Notes: generated by a model from the letters alone, not told the origin. Counted from the stretch's first letter, positions 27,022 to 37,733 are shown. The stretch: 64,000 nt of DNA from CAVVYV01 sp963818205 (GCA_963818205.1 CAWFRG010000017.1:62001-126000), one strand, 5' to 3'. Translations and numbers: made by a program.

Positions 27022-27346
27022 CTACACGTAGCGCTTCTTCCTCGACCGTGCGCTCGGCCCAGGGGAGGGCCTCGAGGCGCTTGTCCGGGATCGGCTTGCC
27101 GCTGACCACGGAGACGCCGTAGGTGCCGTCCTCGAGCCGCTGCTCGGCGCGCTCGATCGCGGCCAGGGTCCGCTTCAGGTCATCCCGGATCGCCGAATCG
27201 CGACCGGACTGGTCCAGCTCGGCGCCGCTGTCCCCGAAGTCCTCGGGCTCGTCGGAGCCGGGCGGCGACTCGCCGAGGTCGGCGAGCTCCCTCTCGATCC
27301 GGGTTCGTTCCTTGCTCAGTCGCGCCCGGGCGCTGTCGTGGTCCAC
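27022..27346 (-). CDS. TraR/DksA-family protein without zinc cysteines
   Basis: A coiled-coil N-terminus (ARARLSKERTRIERELADL) and the DksA-like end (RTLAAIERAEQRLEDGTYG, then GKPIPDKRLEALPWAERT) are visible, but no zinc-finger cysteines. Such proteins bind the RNA polymerase secondary channel. The usual ending RYV-stop is reached if one base is removed near 27030. The GTG at 27346 is the likely start, but the frame is also open upstream into the DUF2277 gene without a stop. It is convergent with ftsY. Confidence 0.7.
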
Positions 27347-27649
27347 TATCGAGATCCTAGGGCCTGTCGGGGCCGCTAGGCCGTCGCGAAGCGCTCGGCG
27401 GACGCGGGCGCGGCGCTTCGCCGCCTCGACCTCGCGGTTCTTCGGAGGCGCCTTGGTGACGAGGGCATCCAGCAGCGCCGCGGAGCTCGCCGCGACCTCG
27501 TCGACCGCGCGCTCGAAGGCCTCGGTGTTCGCCTTCGAGGGCTTGTTCGAGCCGCTGATCTTCCGCACGTACTGGAGCGCGGCCTCGTGGACCTCCTCCT
27601 GCGTCGCCGGTGGGTCGAAGTTGTGAAGGGTTCTGATGTTTCTGCACAT
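27347..27649 (-). CDS. DUF2277 family protein
   Basis: MCRNIRTLHNFDPPATQEEV followed by AALQYVRKISGSNKPS is the hallmark of DUF2277, a small family of unknown function. Homology ends around RRALRDGLAA. There is no stop in this frame before the DksA-like gene, so either the two are fused here or a stop was lost. The start ATG 27649 is clear. It is divergent from ffh. Confidence 0.75.
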
Positions 27650-27691
27650 GCGGGCAGAGTAGCGCCGGGCACGCACTAACCTGGACCGTTC

Positions 27692-29023
<1,332 letters not shown>

Positions 29024-29036
29024 CCTCACCGCTCCC

Positions 29037-29288
29037 ATGGTCCGAATCAGGCTTAGACGAGTTGGCGGGAGGAAGAACCCGATCTGGCGGATCGTGGTCA
29101 GCGACCGGCGCTCGCCGCGGGACGGCCGCACGATCGAGACGATCGGCCAGTACAACCCGCAGACGGAGCCTTCCCTGATCAAGATCGACGAGGAGCGCGC
29201 CCGCCACTGGCTCACCCACGGCGCCCGTCCCACCCGGACGGTGGCGACACTCCTGCGCACGCAGGGAATCGAGGCGACCGGCCGCTAG
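29037..29288 (+). CDS. rpsP: 30S ribosomal protein S16 (bS16)
   Basis: MVRIRLRRVGGRKNPIWRIV and YNPQTEPSLIKIDEERARHW are typical of S16. The length is 83 aa. It opens the usual rpsP-khpA-(rimM)-trmD-rplS ribosomal operon. Confidence 0.97.
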   Translation: MVRIRLRRVGGRKNPIWRIVVSDRRSPRDGRTIETIGQYNPQTEPSLIKIDEERARHWLTHGARPTRTVATLLRTQGIEATGR

Positions 29289-29304
29289 CGGCGGGACGGC
29301 TGCC

Positions 29305-29538
29305 TTGCGCGACCTGCTCGACTTCCTCGCCCGCTCCCTGGTCTCCGACCCGGATGCGGTCGAGGTCAACGAGGTCGAGGAGATCGACGGCGAGGTGGTG
29401 CTCGAGCTGGAGGTCGCCGAGGACGATCTCGGCAGGGTGATCGGTCGAGGTGGCAGGGTGGCCAACGCCCTGCGGATGGTGATGAAGGCCGCCGCCACTC
29501 GGGCCGAGAAGCGTGTCATCGTCGAGATCCTCGATTGA
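29305..29538 (+). CDS. khpA: KH-domain RNA-binding protein KhpA
   Basis: This 77-residue KH domain has the GxxG loop in GRVIGRGGRVANALR. KhpA proteins bind RNA and affect cell division and ribosome-related processes. The TTG start is 17 bp after rpsP. Its stop overlaps the trmD start, leaving no room for rimM, which often sits here. Confidence 0.93.
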   Translation: MRDLLDFLARSLVSDPDAVEVNEVEEIDGEVVLELEVAEDDLGRVIGRGGRVANALRMVMKAAATRAEKRVIVEILD

Positions 29539-30203
29539 TCATCGACCTCTTCACGCTGTTCCCGGAGCACTTCGAGTGGTTCCGCGGGCAGCGCCACGTC
29601 GCCAACGCGCTCGAGCACGGCTCCGAGCTTCGCTTCCACAACTACCGCGACACGACTCCGCTGAGCGCCGGCCAGGTCGACGACGCTCCTTACGGGGGCG
29701 GCGCCGGGATGGTCCTCCGGGTCGACGTCGTCGACGCCGCGCTCGAGGCCGCCTACGGCTCCAATCGCGCCGGGGTCAGGGTGATCGCGCTCAACCCCGG
29801 CGGTCGCCTCTTCGACGACGCGCTCGCCGAGGAGCTGGCCGCCGAGCCCCACCTCGCCCTGCTCAGCGGCCGCTACGAGGGCCTTGACGAGCGGGTGGTC
29901 GAACACCTCGCCGACGAGACGATCTCGATCGGCCGCTACGTCCTCTCCGGCGGCGAGCTGCCGGCGATGGTGATCTCCGACGCCGTCCTCCGGAAGCTGC
30001 CCGGGGCCCTCGGCGACGCCGAGAGCGCCGTCGAGGAGTCCTACAGCGCGGCGCTCGAGGGAGCGCCGGAATACCCCCACTACACCCGGCCGACCTCCTA
30101 CCGCGGCTGGGAGGTGCCCGAGGTCCTGCTCTCGGGCGATCACGCGAAGGTGCAGGAATGGCGCCGCGCCCGCAGCCGCGAGCGCGCAGAGCAGGCTGGT
30201 TAG
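29535..30203 (+). CDS. trmD: tRNA (guanine(37)-N(1))-methyltransferase TrmD
   Basis: TrmD methylates G37 next to the anticodon and prevents frameshifting. The trefoil-knot motifs are present: DDAPYGGGAGMVLR, SGRYEGLDERV, SIGRYVLSGGELPAM and YPHYTRPTSYRGWEVPEVL. The start is TTG 29535, overlapping khpA. At 222 aa it is slightly shorter than average but intact. Confidence 0.95.
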   Translation: MIIDLFTLFPEHFEWFRGQRHVANALEHGSELRFHNYRDTTPLSAGQVDDAPYGGGAGMVLRVDVVDAALEAAYGSNRAGVRVIALNPGGRLFDDALAEELAAEPHLALLSGRYEGLDERVVEHLADETISIGRYVLSGGELPAMVISDAVLRKLPGALGDAESAVEESYSAALEGAPEYPHYTRPTSYRGWEVPEVLLSGDHAKVQEWRRARSRERAEQAG

Positions 30204-30260
30204 GCACACTTCTCCGCTACAGTTCTGCGCGGCGGCGCGGCCTCGGACCGCGCCCTTTGC

Positions 30261-30281
30261 ATGAAACGGGTTGCTCCTCCG
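30261..30281 (-). repeat. Dispersed palindromic repeat, partial copy D (upstream of rplS)
   Basis: On the minus strand this reads GGAGGAGCAACCCGTTTCAT, matching the tail and one hairpin arm of copies A and B. The left arm of the hairpin has been lost or replaced. Confidence 0.5.
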
Positions 30282-30290
30282 ATGTAATAC

Positions 30291-30313
30291 GGGTCGCTCC
30301 TTACGGAGCGCCC
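30291..30313 (+). promoter_or_regulatory. Hairpin in the trmD-rplS gap
   Basis: GGGTCGCTCC, loop TTAC, GGAGCGCCC forms a nine-pair stem with one bulged T. A related half-repeat (TACGGAGCACCCTCGCAT) follows directly at about 30321. It lacks a T-run, so it could be an L19 leader element or a processing site rather than a terminator. Confidence 0.4.
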
Positions 30314-30351
30314 TTGCATCTACGGAGCACCCTCGCATAACCATCGCACCA

Positions 30352-30936
30352 ATGAGCACGGTCATCGAAAGCCTCGAGCAGCGCGTTCTCAAGCAGCGCC
30401 CCAAGTTCGGCGCCGGCGACCGCGTGCGGGTCCACTTCCAGGTGGTCGAGGGCAACCGCCGCCGGACCCAGGTGTTCGAGGGCATAGTGATCAAGCGCCA
30501 GGGCAGCGGCGCCCGCGAGACCTTCACCGTCCGCAAGCACTCCTTCGGAGTCGGCGTCGAGCGGACCTTCCCGCTCCACTCGCCGAAGATCGAGAAGCTC
30601 GAGGTGGCAGCGCGCGGCGACGTCCGCCGCGCGAAGCTCTACTACCTGCGCGGGAAGGTCGGCAAGCGCGCCCGGGTTGCCGAGCGCCGCTGGGGAATCG
30701 AGGACGAGCTGGTGATCGCCGAGCCCGAGGCGGAGGCGGTCGACGCCGAGGGTGTGGCGGTCGGCGAGGCGGAGGCCGAGGTGGTCGAGCCCGAGGCGGA
30801 GGGCGCCGAGGGCGAGGCCGAGGGGGTCGAGCCCGCGGTGGAGGACCCCGAGGGAGCAGGAGAGGGAGAGGGAGAGGGAGAGGCTGGGGCAGAGACGGCC
30901 GCGAAGCCGGCCGACTCCGAAAAGGCAGAAGGCTGA
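30352..30936 (+). CDS. rplS: 50S ribosomal protein L19 (bL19) with long acidic tail
   Basis: The L19 core (residues 1-115) is clear: PKFGAGDRVRVHFQVVEGN, FTVRKHSFGVGVERTFP and KLYYLRGKVGKRARV. After it comes a 75-residue tail made of Glu, Ala, Val and Gly, including a GEGEGEGE stretch coded by a 6-bp tandem repeat (about 30860-30882). The start ATG 30352 was chosen over upstream in-frame codons that have no L19 character. The tail is not part of the normal protein. Confidence 0.95.
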   Translation: MSTVIESLEQRVLKQRPKFGAGDRVRVHFQVVEGNRRRTQVFEGIVIKRQGSGARETFTVRKHSFGVGVERTFPLHSPKIEKLEVAARGDVRRAKLYYLRGKVGKRARVAERRWGIEDELVIAEPEAEAVDAEGVAVGEAEAEVVEPEAEGAEGEAEGVEPAVEDPEGAGEGEGEGEAGAETAAKPADSEKAEG

Positions 30937-31544
30937 GAGTCCCCAGGCCCCACAGCACGCAGGGCGCGCTCTTCGAGCTCGTCGTCATCGTCGCGCTCGC
31001 GCTGGGCCTTGCCCTCGGGATCCAGGCGTTCGTGGTGAAGCCCTACCAGATCCCCTCCGAGTCGATGGAGCCAACTCTCGACGTCGGCCAGCGGGTGCTT
31101 GTCAACCGCTTCCTCTACCGCTTCGCCGACCCCGGCATCGGCGACATCATCGTCTTCCACCCGCCCCTCGGCGCCCAGCGCGGAAACCAGTGCGGTGTGC
31201 CCAGGAGCAGCGGAGCCCCCTGCCCCGAGCCCACCCCCGAGAAGTCCGACGTCAACTTCATCAAGCGGATCGTCGCCGGGCCCGGCGACACCGTTGCGAT
31301 CCAGGACGGCCATCCGGTGGTCAACGGCGTCGCCGCCGAGGAGGACTTCATCCGCCCCTGCGCGCCAGGCGGAGAATGCAATTTGCCGACTCCGATAACC
31401 ATTCCGCCTGATCACTACTTCATGATGGGCGACAATCGAGGCGAAAGCGACGACAGCCGCTTCTGGGGACCAATCCCACGTGACTGGATCATCGGCAAAG
31501 CCTTCGCCACCTACTGGCCCCCCGACCGCATCGGGATCTTCTAA
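30933..31544 (+). CDS. lepB: Signal peptidase I
   Basis: This membrane-bound Ser/Lys protease cleaves Sec signal peptides. An N-terminal helix (LFELVVIVALALGLALGIQA) precedes the catalytic PSESMEPTL box (Ser), the KRIVAGPGDTV box (Lys) and GDNRGESDDSR. No standard start precedes the helix. A CTG at 30933 would overlap the rplS stop in the CTGA arrangement; an ATG altered by an indel or error is as likely. A start at GTG 31032 would remove the anchor. An inserted segment with four cysteines (NQCGVPRSSGAPC, CAPGGEC) is unusual. Confidence 0.9.
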   Translation: MRVPRPHSTQGALFELVVIVALALGLALGIQAFVVKPYQIPSESMEPTLDVGQRVLVNRFLYRFADPGIGDIIVFHPPLGAQRGNQCGVPRSSGAPCPEPTPEKSDVNFIKRIVAGPGDTVAIQDGHPVVNGVAAEEDFIRPCAPGGECNLPTPITIPPDHYFMMGDNRGESDDSRFWGPIPRDWIIGKAFATYWPPDRIGIF

Positions 31545-32325
31545 GAAGAGGGGCAGGCGGAAGCGGCGGACCGCCGCCCGCCTCTTCCGCTTCGATCGTT
31601 CGTTCGGCAACCGGTTCGTCGCCGGCGTGGACGAGGCCGGGAGGGGCTCGCTCGCGGGGCCGCTGGTGGCCGCCGGCGTCTGCATCGACCTCGAGCGGAT
31701 CGGCCGCCGCGAGCGGCGCGCCCTCGCCCGGCTGGATGACTCCAAGCAGAAGACAGAGGAGGAGCGCGAGGAGCTCTATCCCCACGTGATCCGGGCGGCG
31801 GCCGGGGTGACGGTGGCGGTGCGCTCGGTGCGGGCGATCGACCGCAACGGCCTCCACGTCTCCAACCTGGCGGCACTCACCGACTGCCTGCGGTCCGTCT
31901 CGCCGGAGGACGCCACCTGCCTGGTCGACGGCTTTCGCCTGCCCGGCTGCGAGCGCGAGCACACCGCGGTCGTCGACGGCGACGCCCGGAGCGCGGCGAT
32001 CGCCGCCGCCTCGGTGATCGCGAAGGTGACCCGGGACCGCTACATGCGCCGCGTCCACGCGCTCTACCCCGAGTGGGGCTTCGCCGAGCACGTCGGCTAC
32101 TCGACCCCGGAGCACCGCGAGGCGATCGTCGAGCGCGGCATCTGCCCGCTCCATCGCCGCTCCTTCGCCTCGATCGCCTACACCCAGCTCGCCCTCGGCG
32201 AGGCGGACGCCGATCAGCTCGACGAGGCGGCCCTAGAAGGCGTTGCGGAGGTGATCGACATCCGCGAGGCCATTCGGGCCGAAGCTGACCCCGACGACAT
32301 CGAAGCGATAGCCGGAGACGCCTGA
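31480..32325 (+). CDS. rnhB: Ribonuclease HII
   Basis: RNase HII removes ribonucleotides from DNA. The catalytic acids are in FVAGVDEAGRGSLAGPLVAA and CLVDG; the IAAASVIAKVTRDRYM helix is also typical. The fold starts near residue 40. GTG 31480 overlaps lepB by 65 bp, and no standard start lies between the lepB stop and the fold, so the exact start is unsure. A C-terminal extension of about 40 acidic residues is present. Confidence 0.9.
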   Translation: MTGSSAKPSPPTGPPTASGSSKKRGRRKRRTAARLFRFDRSFGNRFVAGVDEAGRGSLAGPLVAAGVCIDLERIGRRERRALARLDDSKQKTEEEREELYPHVIRAAAGVTVAVRSVRAIDRNGLHVSNLAALTDCLRSVSPEDATCLVDGFRLPGCEREHTAVVDGDARSAAIAAASVIAKVTRDRYMRRVHALYPEWGFAEHVGYSTPEHREAIVERGICPLHRRSFASIAYTQLALGEADADQLDEAALEGVAEVIDIREAIRAEADPDDIEAIAGDA

Positions 32326-32608
32326 GGGGCCGCGGCGCTCCGCGATCCACTCGCGCGCCAGCCGGCGCAGACGGAGCTGCTTGCGGGGGCCGACGGCATG
32401 GGCGGGACGCTCGGGCCCGAAGGCTGGAGCCCTTCCGGCCGGCCTTCACCTCGACGAAGACCAGGGTGCAACCGTCGAGGCAGATCAGGTCGATCTCGCC
32501 GCCACGGGTTCGGAAGTTGCGCTCGACCAGGCGCCAGCCAAAGCCCTGGAGCCGGGCGGCGACCAGGTCCTCGGCTCTGCGGCCCAGCCTCTGTCTGGCG
32601 CCGGTCAC
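32233..32608 (-). CDS. YraN family (UPF0102) putative nuclease-fold protein, one frameshift
   Basis: RQRLGRRAEDLVAARLQGFG, then RNFRTRGGEIDLICLDG and LVFVEVKAG match the YraN restriction-endonuclease-like core. After a one-base break near 32430 the family end is read as VSGYRFDVVGVSFGPNG to the stop at 32233. It overlaps the 3' end of rnhB by 93 bp on the opposite strand, which is odd because yraN usually follows rnhB in the same direction. Start GTG 32608 proposed. Confidence 0.8.
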
Positions 32609-32724
32609 CCCAGCGACGCTGGAGCCGCGGAAAGCCTGCGGGGCGTGCTGATCGCAACGGGCCGGAGGCGAAATCGTGACGATTTGCGCGTCGTCGGAGC
32701 GCTGGTGCCTCCTACGGTCGCCGC

Positions 32725-34229
32725 GTGCTCGCAATGGCCCGCACCTTCGCCCTGGTCGGGATCGAGGCAGAGCCGATCCACGTCGAGGTGCACGTCGCGA
32801 ACGGCCTCCCGAGCTTCGCGATCGTCGGCCTCCCCGACACCGCCGTAAGGGAGTCGCGAGAGCGGGTCCGCTCGGCGCTCGTCAACTCGGGGTTCGAGTT
32901 TCCGCAGCGGCGGATCACCGCAAACCTGGCGCCGGCCGATCTGCCGAAGGCGGGGCCCGCCTTCGACCTGGCGATCGCCGCGGCCCTGCTGGTCGCCACC
33001 AACCAGCTCGGCAACGGCGTGCTCGAGCGCCACGCCCTCGCCGGCGAGCTCGCCCTCGACGGCTCGATCCGGCCGGTCTCCGGCGCCCTCGCGATGGGCG
33101 AGGGGGCTCGGGATCTGGGGCTGCGAGGAATCGCGATCGCCGCCGACTCCGCCCGGGAGGCGGCGCTGGTCGAAGGGGTGGAGGTGAGGCCGCTCGAGCA
33201 CATCTCACGGCTGAGCGCGCTGGCGGATGGCGTGATCCCACCGCTCGAGCGGGAGTCGGAGCCGGACCCGGCAACGGCGAGCGACGACGGGAGCCGACCT
33301 CTCGGAGCTCAAGGGCCAGCCCGGGCTGCGGCGGGCGCTCGAGGTTGCCGCCGCGGGTGGTCACAGCCTGCTCCTGGTTGGACCGCCCGGCGGCGGCAAG
33401 ACTCTCGCCGCTCGACGGCTGCCTTCGCTGCTCCCTCCGCTCGGCCGCGAGGAGTTGCTCGAAGTGATCAGGATCGCGGGTGCGTGCGCGGACGGGAGCG
33501 TCAATGGCAAGGGGCATCGGCGCCCGTTTCGCTCCCCGCATCACACCGCCTCGGCCCGGGCTCTGATCGGCGGCGGCTCGCCGCCGCGGCCCGGAGAGGT
33601 CACCCGCGCCCACCGTGGCGTCCTCTTCCTCGACGAGCTCGGCGAGTTCCGGCGGGACGCTCTCGAGGCTCTCCGCCAACCCTTGGAGGAGGGCTCGGTG
33701 AGCCTCGCCCGGGCCGGCCGCAGCGTCACCCTGCCGTGCAGCTTCCAGCTCGTCGCCGCCTCCAACCCGTGTCCCTGCGGAAAGGGGCCCGAGTCCGGTG
33801 AGTGCGACTGTCCGCCGAGCGTTGTCGCCCGCTACCAGGCGAAGCTCAGCGGAGCGCTCGCCGACCGGATCGACCTCTTTCTCAACATCGGGCGTCCGAG
33901 CGCCGAGGCGCTCGCCGAGGGCCCCGGCGAGAGCTCGGCGGCCGTCCGCGAGCGGGTCGGAGGCGGCTCGGCGGCGTCAGGAGGAGCGCCTGGGGCCCGG
34001 CCGCTGCAACGCCCAGATGACTCCGATGGAGGTCCGCCGGTTCGGCCGGCTCAGCCCCGAGGCCGCGGGGAAGCTCGCATCCGGGCACGAGCTGCTCGGG
34101 CTCAGCGGCAGGGGCTGGGACAGGGTCGTGCGCGTTGCCCGCACCCTCGCCGACCTCGCGGCCAGCGAGGCGATCAGGAGCGAGCACGTCGACCAGGCGC
34201 TCCAGTTCCGCCGCCGCTCCGATCGATGA
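32725..34229 (+). CDS. comM: ComM / Mg-chelatase-like AAA ATPase, two frameshifts
   Basis: ComM is a hexameric helicase that extends branch migration during natural transformation. The N-terminal domain (GLPSFAIVGLPDTAVRESRE), the Walker A region (LLLVGPPGGGKTLAARRL), RPFRSPHHTASARALIGGG, Walker B GVLFLDELGEF, the PCPCG zinc-like motif and a C-terminal domain (LLGLSGRGWDRVVRVARTLA) are all present but in three frames. The breaks lie near 33285 and 33955. The end overlaps dprA, its functional partner. Confidence 0.9.
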
Positions 34230-35351
34230 GCGCCGGCCCGAGCGCCTGCGAGGGCTGCCTGCGGAGGGCGTGGCTGATCGCCGGGCTCTCGCCCCGGATC
34301 GAGCGGGCGCTCGAGGGAGCGCCGGGGCGCCGCACCGGTGAGCTCCTCGGGCTTCGCGATTCCGAGCTGCGCGGGGCGCTCCCGGGGGGCGGTGCGAGCG
34401 AGCGACGGGAGGCGCCTTCGTTGTCGGCGATGCGCGAGGCGGTCGCTTCCGCCGACGCCTGGGGCTGTTGCCGGCACGACGACGCCTACCCGGCGCCGCT
34501 GCGAGACCTGGGGACGCAGGCGCCGGCCTGCCTCTTCGGGCGGGGCGATCCGCGCCGGCTGGAACGGCTCAGCGAAGACGGGCGCGTCACCGTGGTCGGC
34601 TCCCGTCGGCCCAGTGGGCATGGCCGCGAGACCGCGATCCTGCTCGGCCGCGAGCTGGCCGCCGCCGGGCTCGCCGTCGTCAGCGGGATGGCGCTCGGGA
34701 TCGACTCCTGCGCTCACGAGGGGGCGCTCGCCGCGGATGGCGCGACGGTGGCGATCCTCGGCAGCGGGCCCGACGTCCCGCATCCCGCGCGCATGCGAAG
34801 GCTCTACGACGAGATCGTCCGCGACGGCCTGGTGCTCGCGGAGCTGCCGCCGGGGGCGCAGGCGCGTCGCTGGACCTTCCCGGCACGGAACCGGATCATG
34901 GCTGCGCTCGGGGAGCTCGTCGTCGTGGTCGAGGCCCGCCATCGCTCCGGTTCCCTGATCACCGCCGATCTGGCCCAGGAGCTGGGGCGAGAGCTGGGTG
35001 CGGTGCCCGGCAGGGTCCGAACCTCATCGGCGGCCGGGACCAACCAGCTGCTCCGCGAGGGCGCTCAGGTGATCCGCTCGGGCCAGGACGCGCTCGACTC
35101 GCTGCTCGGCGCCGGCGTTGCCGAGGCGAAGGCGTCTACCGCCCGGGCCGTCCCTCGAACCCGAGCTCGCCGAGGTCCTCGAGCTGGTCGAGGGCGGCGC
35201 CGGAAACCTCGACGCGGTCGCCCACGGAGCCGGCCTCGCAGCCGATGCCGCCGCGGTCGCCCTCACCCGGCTGGAGCTGCTCGGCTACGTCAGCGTCGAC
35301 GGCTCCGGCCGCTACCAGCGCACGACGCTCGCCGTCAAGACGACCGTCTAG
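34226..35351 (+). CDS. dprA: DNA processing protein DprA, one frameshift
   Basis: DprA loads RecA on incoming single-stranded DNA in transformation. The Rossmann core shows VTVVGSRRPSGHGRETA, GLAVVSGMALGIDSCAHEGAL, AELPPGAQARRWTFPARNR and HRSGSLITADLA. The C-terminal winged helix (ELAEVLELVEGGAGNLDAVA onward) is in another frame; the break is near 35130. The start ATG overlaps the comM stop. Together with ComM it suggests, but does not prove, a competence system. Confidence 0.92.
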
Positions 35352-35384
35352 ACCCTGGCGAGTTACGCGCTAGGGTCGGGTGCG

Positions 35385-35822
35385 ATGGCGCGACTGATCG
35401 GGATCAACCACGTTGCGCTCGAGGTGGGCGACGTCGATGAGGCGCTTGCCTGGTATGGACGCTTCTTCGAGTTCGAGCTGCGCGGCCGGGCAGGGGCCGG
35501 GATGGCCTTCGTCGACATGGGCGATCAGTTCATCGCGCTCGCAGCAGGGCGAACCCAGCCTCCGGACCAGGCACGGCACTTCGGGCTCGTCGTCGACGAC
35601 AAGGAAGGCGTTCGCGCAGCCCTCCAGCAGGCCGGCGTCGGCGTGCAAGCAGGTGGCTCACTCGACTTCTTCGATCCATGGGGCAACCACGTACAGGTCG
35701 TCGGCTACCGCGACATCCAGTTCACCAAAGCGCCACCGGTACTTCGCGCGATGGGCATCGACCGGCTCCCGAAGACCGACGAAGCGCGCGAGGAGCTCCG
35801 GCGCAAGGGCGTCAGCGACTAG
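35385..35822 (+). CDS. VOC-family (glyoxalase/dioxygenase-fold) protein
   Basis: This 145-aa protein has the VOC pattern INHVALEVGDVDEALAWYGR, a second half starting ARHFGLVVDD, and FFDPWGNHVQVV. Metal-ligand-like His and Glu/Gln positions are present, so it may bind a metal. The reaction is unknown. It stands alone after dprA and is followed by a 140-bp gap with no clear gene. Confidence 0.8.
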   Translation: MARLIGINHVALEVGDVDEALAWYGRFFEFELRGRAGAGMAFVDMGDQFIALAAGRTQPPDQARHFGLVVDDKEGVRAALQQAGVGVQAGGSLDFFDPWGNHVQVVGYRDIQFTKAPPVLRAMGIDRLPKTDEAREELRRKGVSD

Positions 35823-35965
35823 AGACAGCAAGCCCCGTTCGGGCGGCTTCGAGCGCCTCGTCGCGTCGCTGAAGAGAGTCGCGCGGACATCAGCCGAACC
35901 AAGGCGAGGGCGCCACTCGATTTCCGGATCGAGGTCCCGAAGAAGCTGCACGAGGTCTGCGTGGA

Positions 35966-36617
35966 TTAGGCGTCCACGAGGCTTCGGCGCCGCTCGACCT
36001 CCGCCTCGGTCGGCTCGTCGAATTCGAACGATCCGGGGTTGACGTCGCCCGCTCGTTCGTAGGTGTTGATCGTGACGCCGGTCGATCGTGACCTTGCTGT
36101 CGACCAGCTTCAGTCCGACGGGGATCGTGCCGTCACCGAAGAAGCGCTTGCCGGTGCCGATCACCACGGGGAAGATCCACATCCGGTACTCGTCGATGAG
36201 GTCGTGCCTCAGCAGCGTCTGGATCAGACCGACGCTGCCGTGAACCTGGATCTCGGGGCCGTCCTGGCCCTTCAGCTTCGCGACGTATTCGGGGACGTCG
36301 CCGGTGATCAGGGTGGAGTTGTTCCAATCCACCTGCTTTAGCGTCGTCGAGGCGACATGCTTGCGGGTGCTGTTGAGCTGGTCGGCGATCGGGCCCTCGT
36401 CATACGGCCAGTGGGCCGCGAAGATCTCGTAGGTCCCGCGGCCGAGCAGCAGCTCGTAGGGGTTGGCCTCGGCCATCTGCCCCATCATCTCGTCGTCGAA
36501 GTAGTTGACGCCCCAGCCGCCGTGCGTGAACCCGCCGGTCGGGTCCTCGTCCGGGCCGCCGGGCGACTGCATGACTCCATCAAGCGACGTGAACGAGTTG
36601 ACAGCGAGGATTCTCAT
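35966..36617 (-). CDS. DHFR-like (RibD C-terminal domain) protein, one frameshift
   Basis: MRILAVNSFTSLDGVMQSPG, then NPYELLLGRGTYEIFA and EIQVHGSVGLIQTLLRHDLIDE are typical of the RibD_C / dihydrofolate-reductase-like family. The frame breaks near 36085 and the usual end continues as TGVTINTYERAGDVNPG to the stop at 35966. It is not a true riboflavin gene. It is the downstream neighbour of an ECF sigma factor, a common pairing in Actinobacteria. Confidence 0.8.
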
Positions 36618-36719
36618 TGGGTCTCCTTGTTAGCGGATTGGCTGTTTGTCATCTACAACGAAGATCCGCGAGAAACTCATCGCTCGAATCGGGGGTCGTG
36701 TCGGGCAGGCCGCGATCGA

Positions 36720-37733
36720 TCAGAGCGTCGGCGGAAGGCCGAACGCCGGAAACAGCCCGGGGGACACGAACGAGGTGATCTCCGCGACCTGTCCGCCTTC
36801 GATCCGAAGCACGTCGAGCGCCAGCGGCCGGTACTCCGATTCGCCCGGCCGTCGCAGGTAATGGGCGGCAGCCGGCTGGGTGTTCGCCGCCGCGGCGACG
36901 GCGCGGAGCTGGCCGAACTCGGGGTCGAATCCCTGTCCCATAGCGATCAGAATCGCCTCCCGCCCCGCGTACCAGGTGGGGTGCGGAGGCATCGTCAGGC
37001 GCGCGTCCTCCCGCAGGAGCTCGGCCAGCGCGTCGGCGTCGGCCCGTTCGTGGGCCTCCAGGTAGCGTCGCAGCAGCTCGCGCTCCTCCTCGCTCGGCTC
37101 CGAGGACGGCGCCCACTCCGTCCGCCGCTCACCCAGGCGGTCCCGAAGCGTCGCTCGGGCCCTCTGCAGCGCGCTGTTCACCGAGGCGACGCTCGCCTCG
37201 AGCAGCGAAGCCGCGTCCTTGGCCGACCATCCGAGCACGTCGCGGAGGATCAACACCGCCCGCTGTCTCGGCGGCAGGTGCTGGATCGCGGCGATGAATG
37301 CAAGCTCGATCGTCTCCCTCGCGACGACCACCGCACCGGGCTCGTCGTCCGCCGGGGCGATTGGCTCGAGCAGCCGATCGGGGTACGGCTGCAGCCACGG
37401 AAGATCAGCCGGAGGCGAGGGCGGCGCGGCCGGGTCAGCCGCGGCCGCCACCTCAGGCGGCAGGATCCGGCGCGGCCGGCTGCGAAGCACGTCGAGGCAC
37501 GCGTTCGTCGCGATCCGGTAGAGCCAGGCTCGAAACGACGAGCCTTCGCGGGGGGTGAAGCTCGCGCGCTTGCGCCACGCGCGAAGAAAGGTCTCCTGGA
37601 CGAGATCCTCCGAGTCCTCGAACGAGCCGAGCATCCGATAGCAGTGGACCTGAAGCTCCCGTCGGTGGCGCTCGAGAAGCGCGGCGAATGCGGACTCCTC
37701 GCGCGGGTCCGTGAGCTCCTCGGCTGAGCTCAT
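36720..37733 (-). CDS. ECF RNA polymerase sigma factor with C-terminal SnoaL-like domain
   Basis: Sigma region 2 (ELQVHCYRMLGSFEDSEDLV, RAWRKRASF, FRAWLYRIATNACLD) and region 4 (HLPPRQRAVLILRDVLGWSA, ASVASVNSALQRARATL) are followed by a roughly 120-residue NTF2/SnoaL-like domain. This layout is found in SigG/SigJ-like ECF groups, in which the C-domain controls activity instead of a separate anti-sigma factor. The DHFR-like gene 100 bp downstream on the same strand is a likely target or partner. Confidence 0.88.
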   Translation of the reverse strand: MSSAEELTDPREESAFAALLERHRRELQVHCYRMLGSFEDSEDLVQETFLRAWRKRASFTPREGSSFRAWLYRIATNACLDVLRSRPRRILPPEVAAAADPAAPPSPPADLPWLQPYPDRLLEPIAPADDEPGAVVVARETIELAFIAAIQHLPPRQRAVLILRDVLGWSAKDAASLLEASVASVNSALQRARATLRDRLGERRTEWAPSSEPSEEERELLRRYLEAHERADADALAELLREDARLTMPPHPTWYAGREAILIAMGQGFDPEFGQLRAVAAAANTQPAAAHYLRRPGESEYRPLALDVLRIEGGQVAEITSFVSPGLFPAFGLPPTL

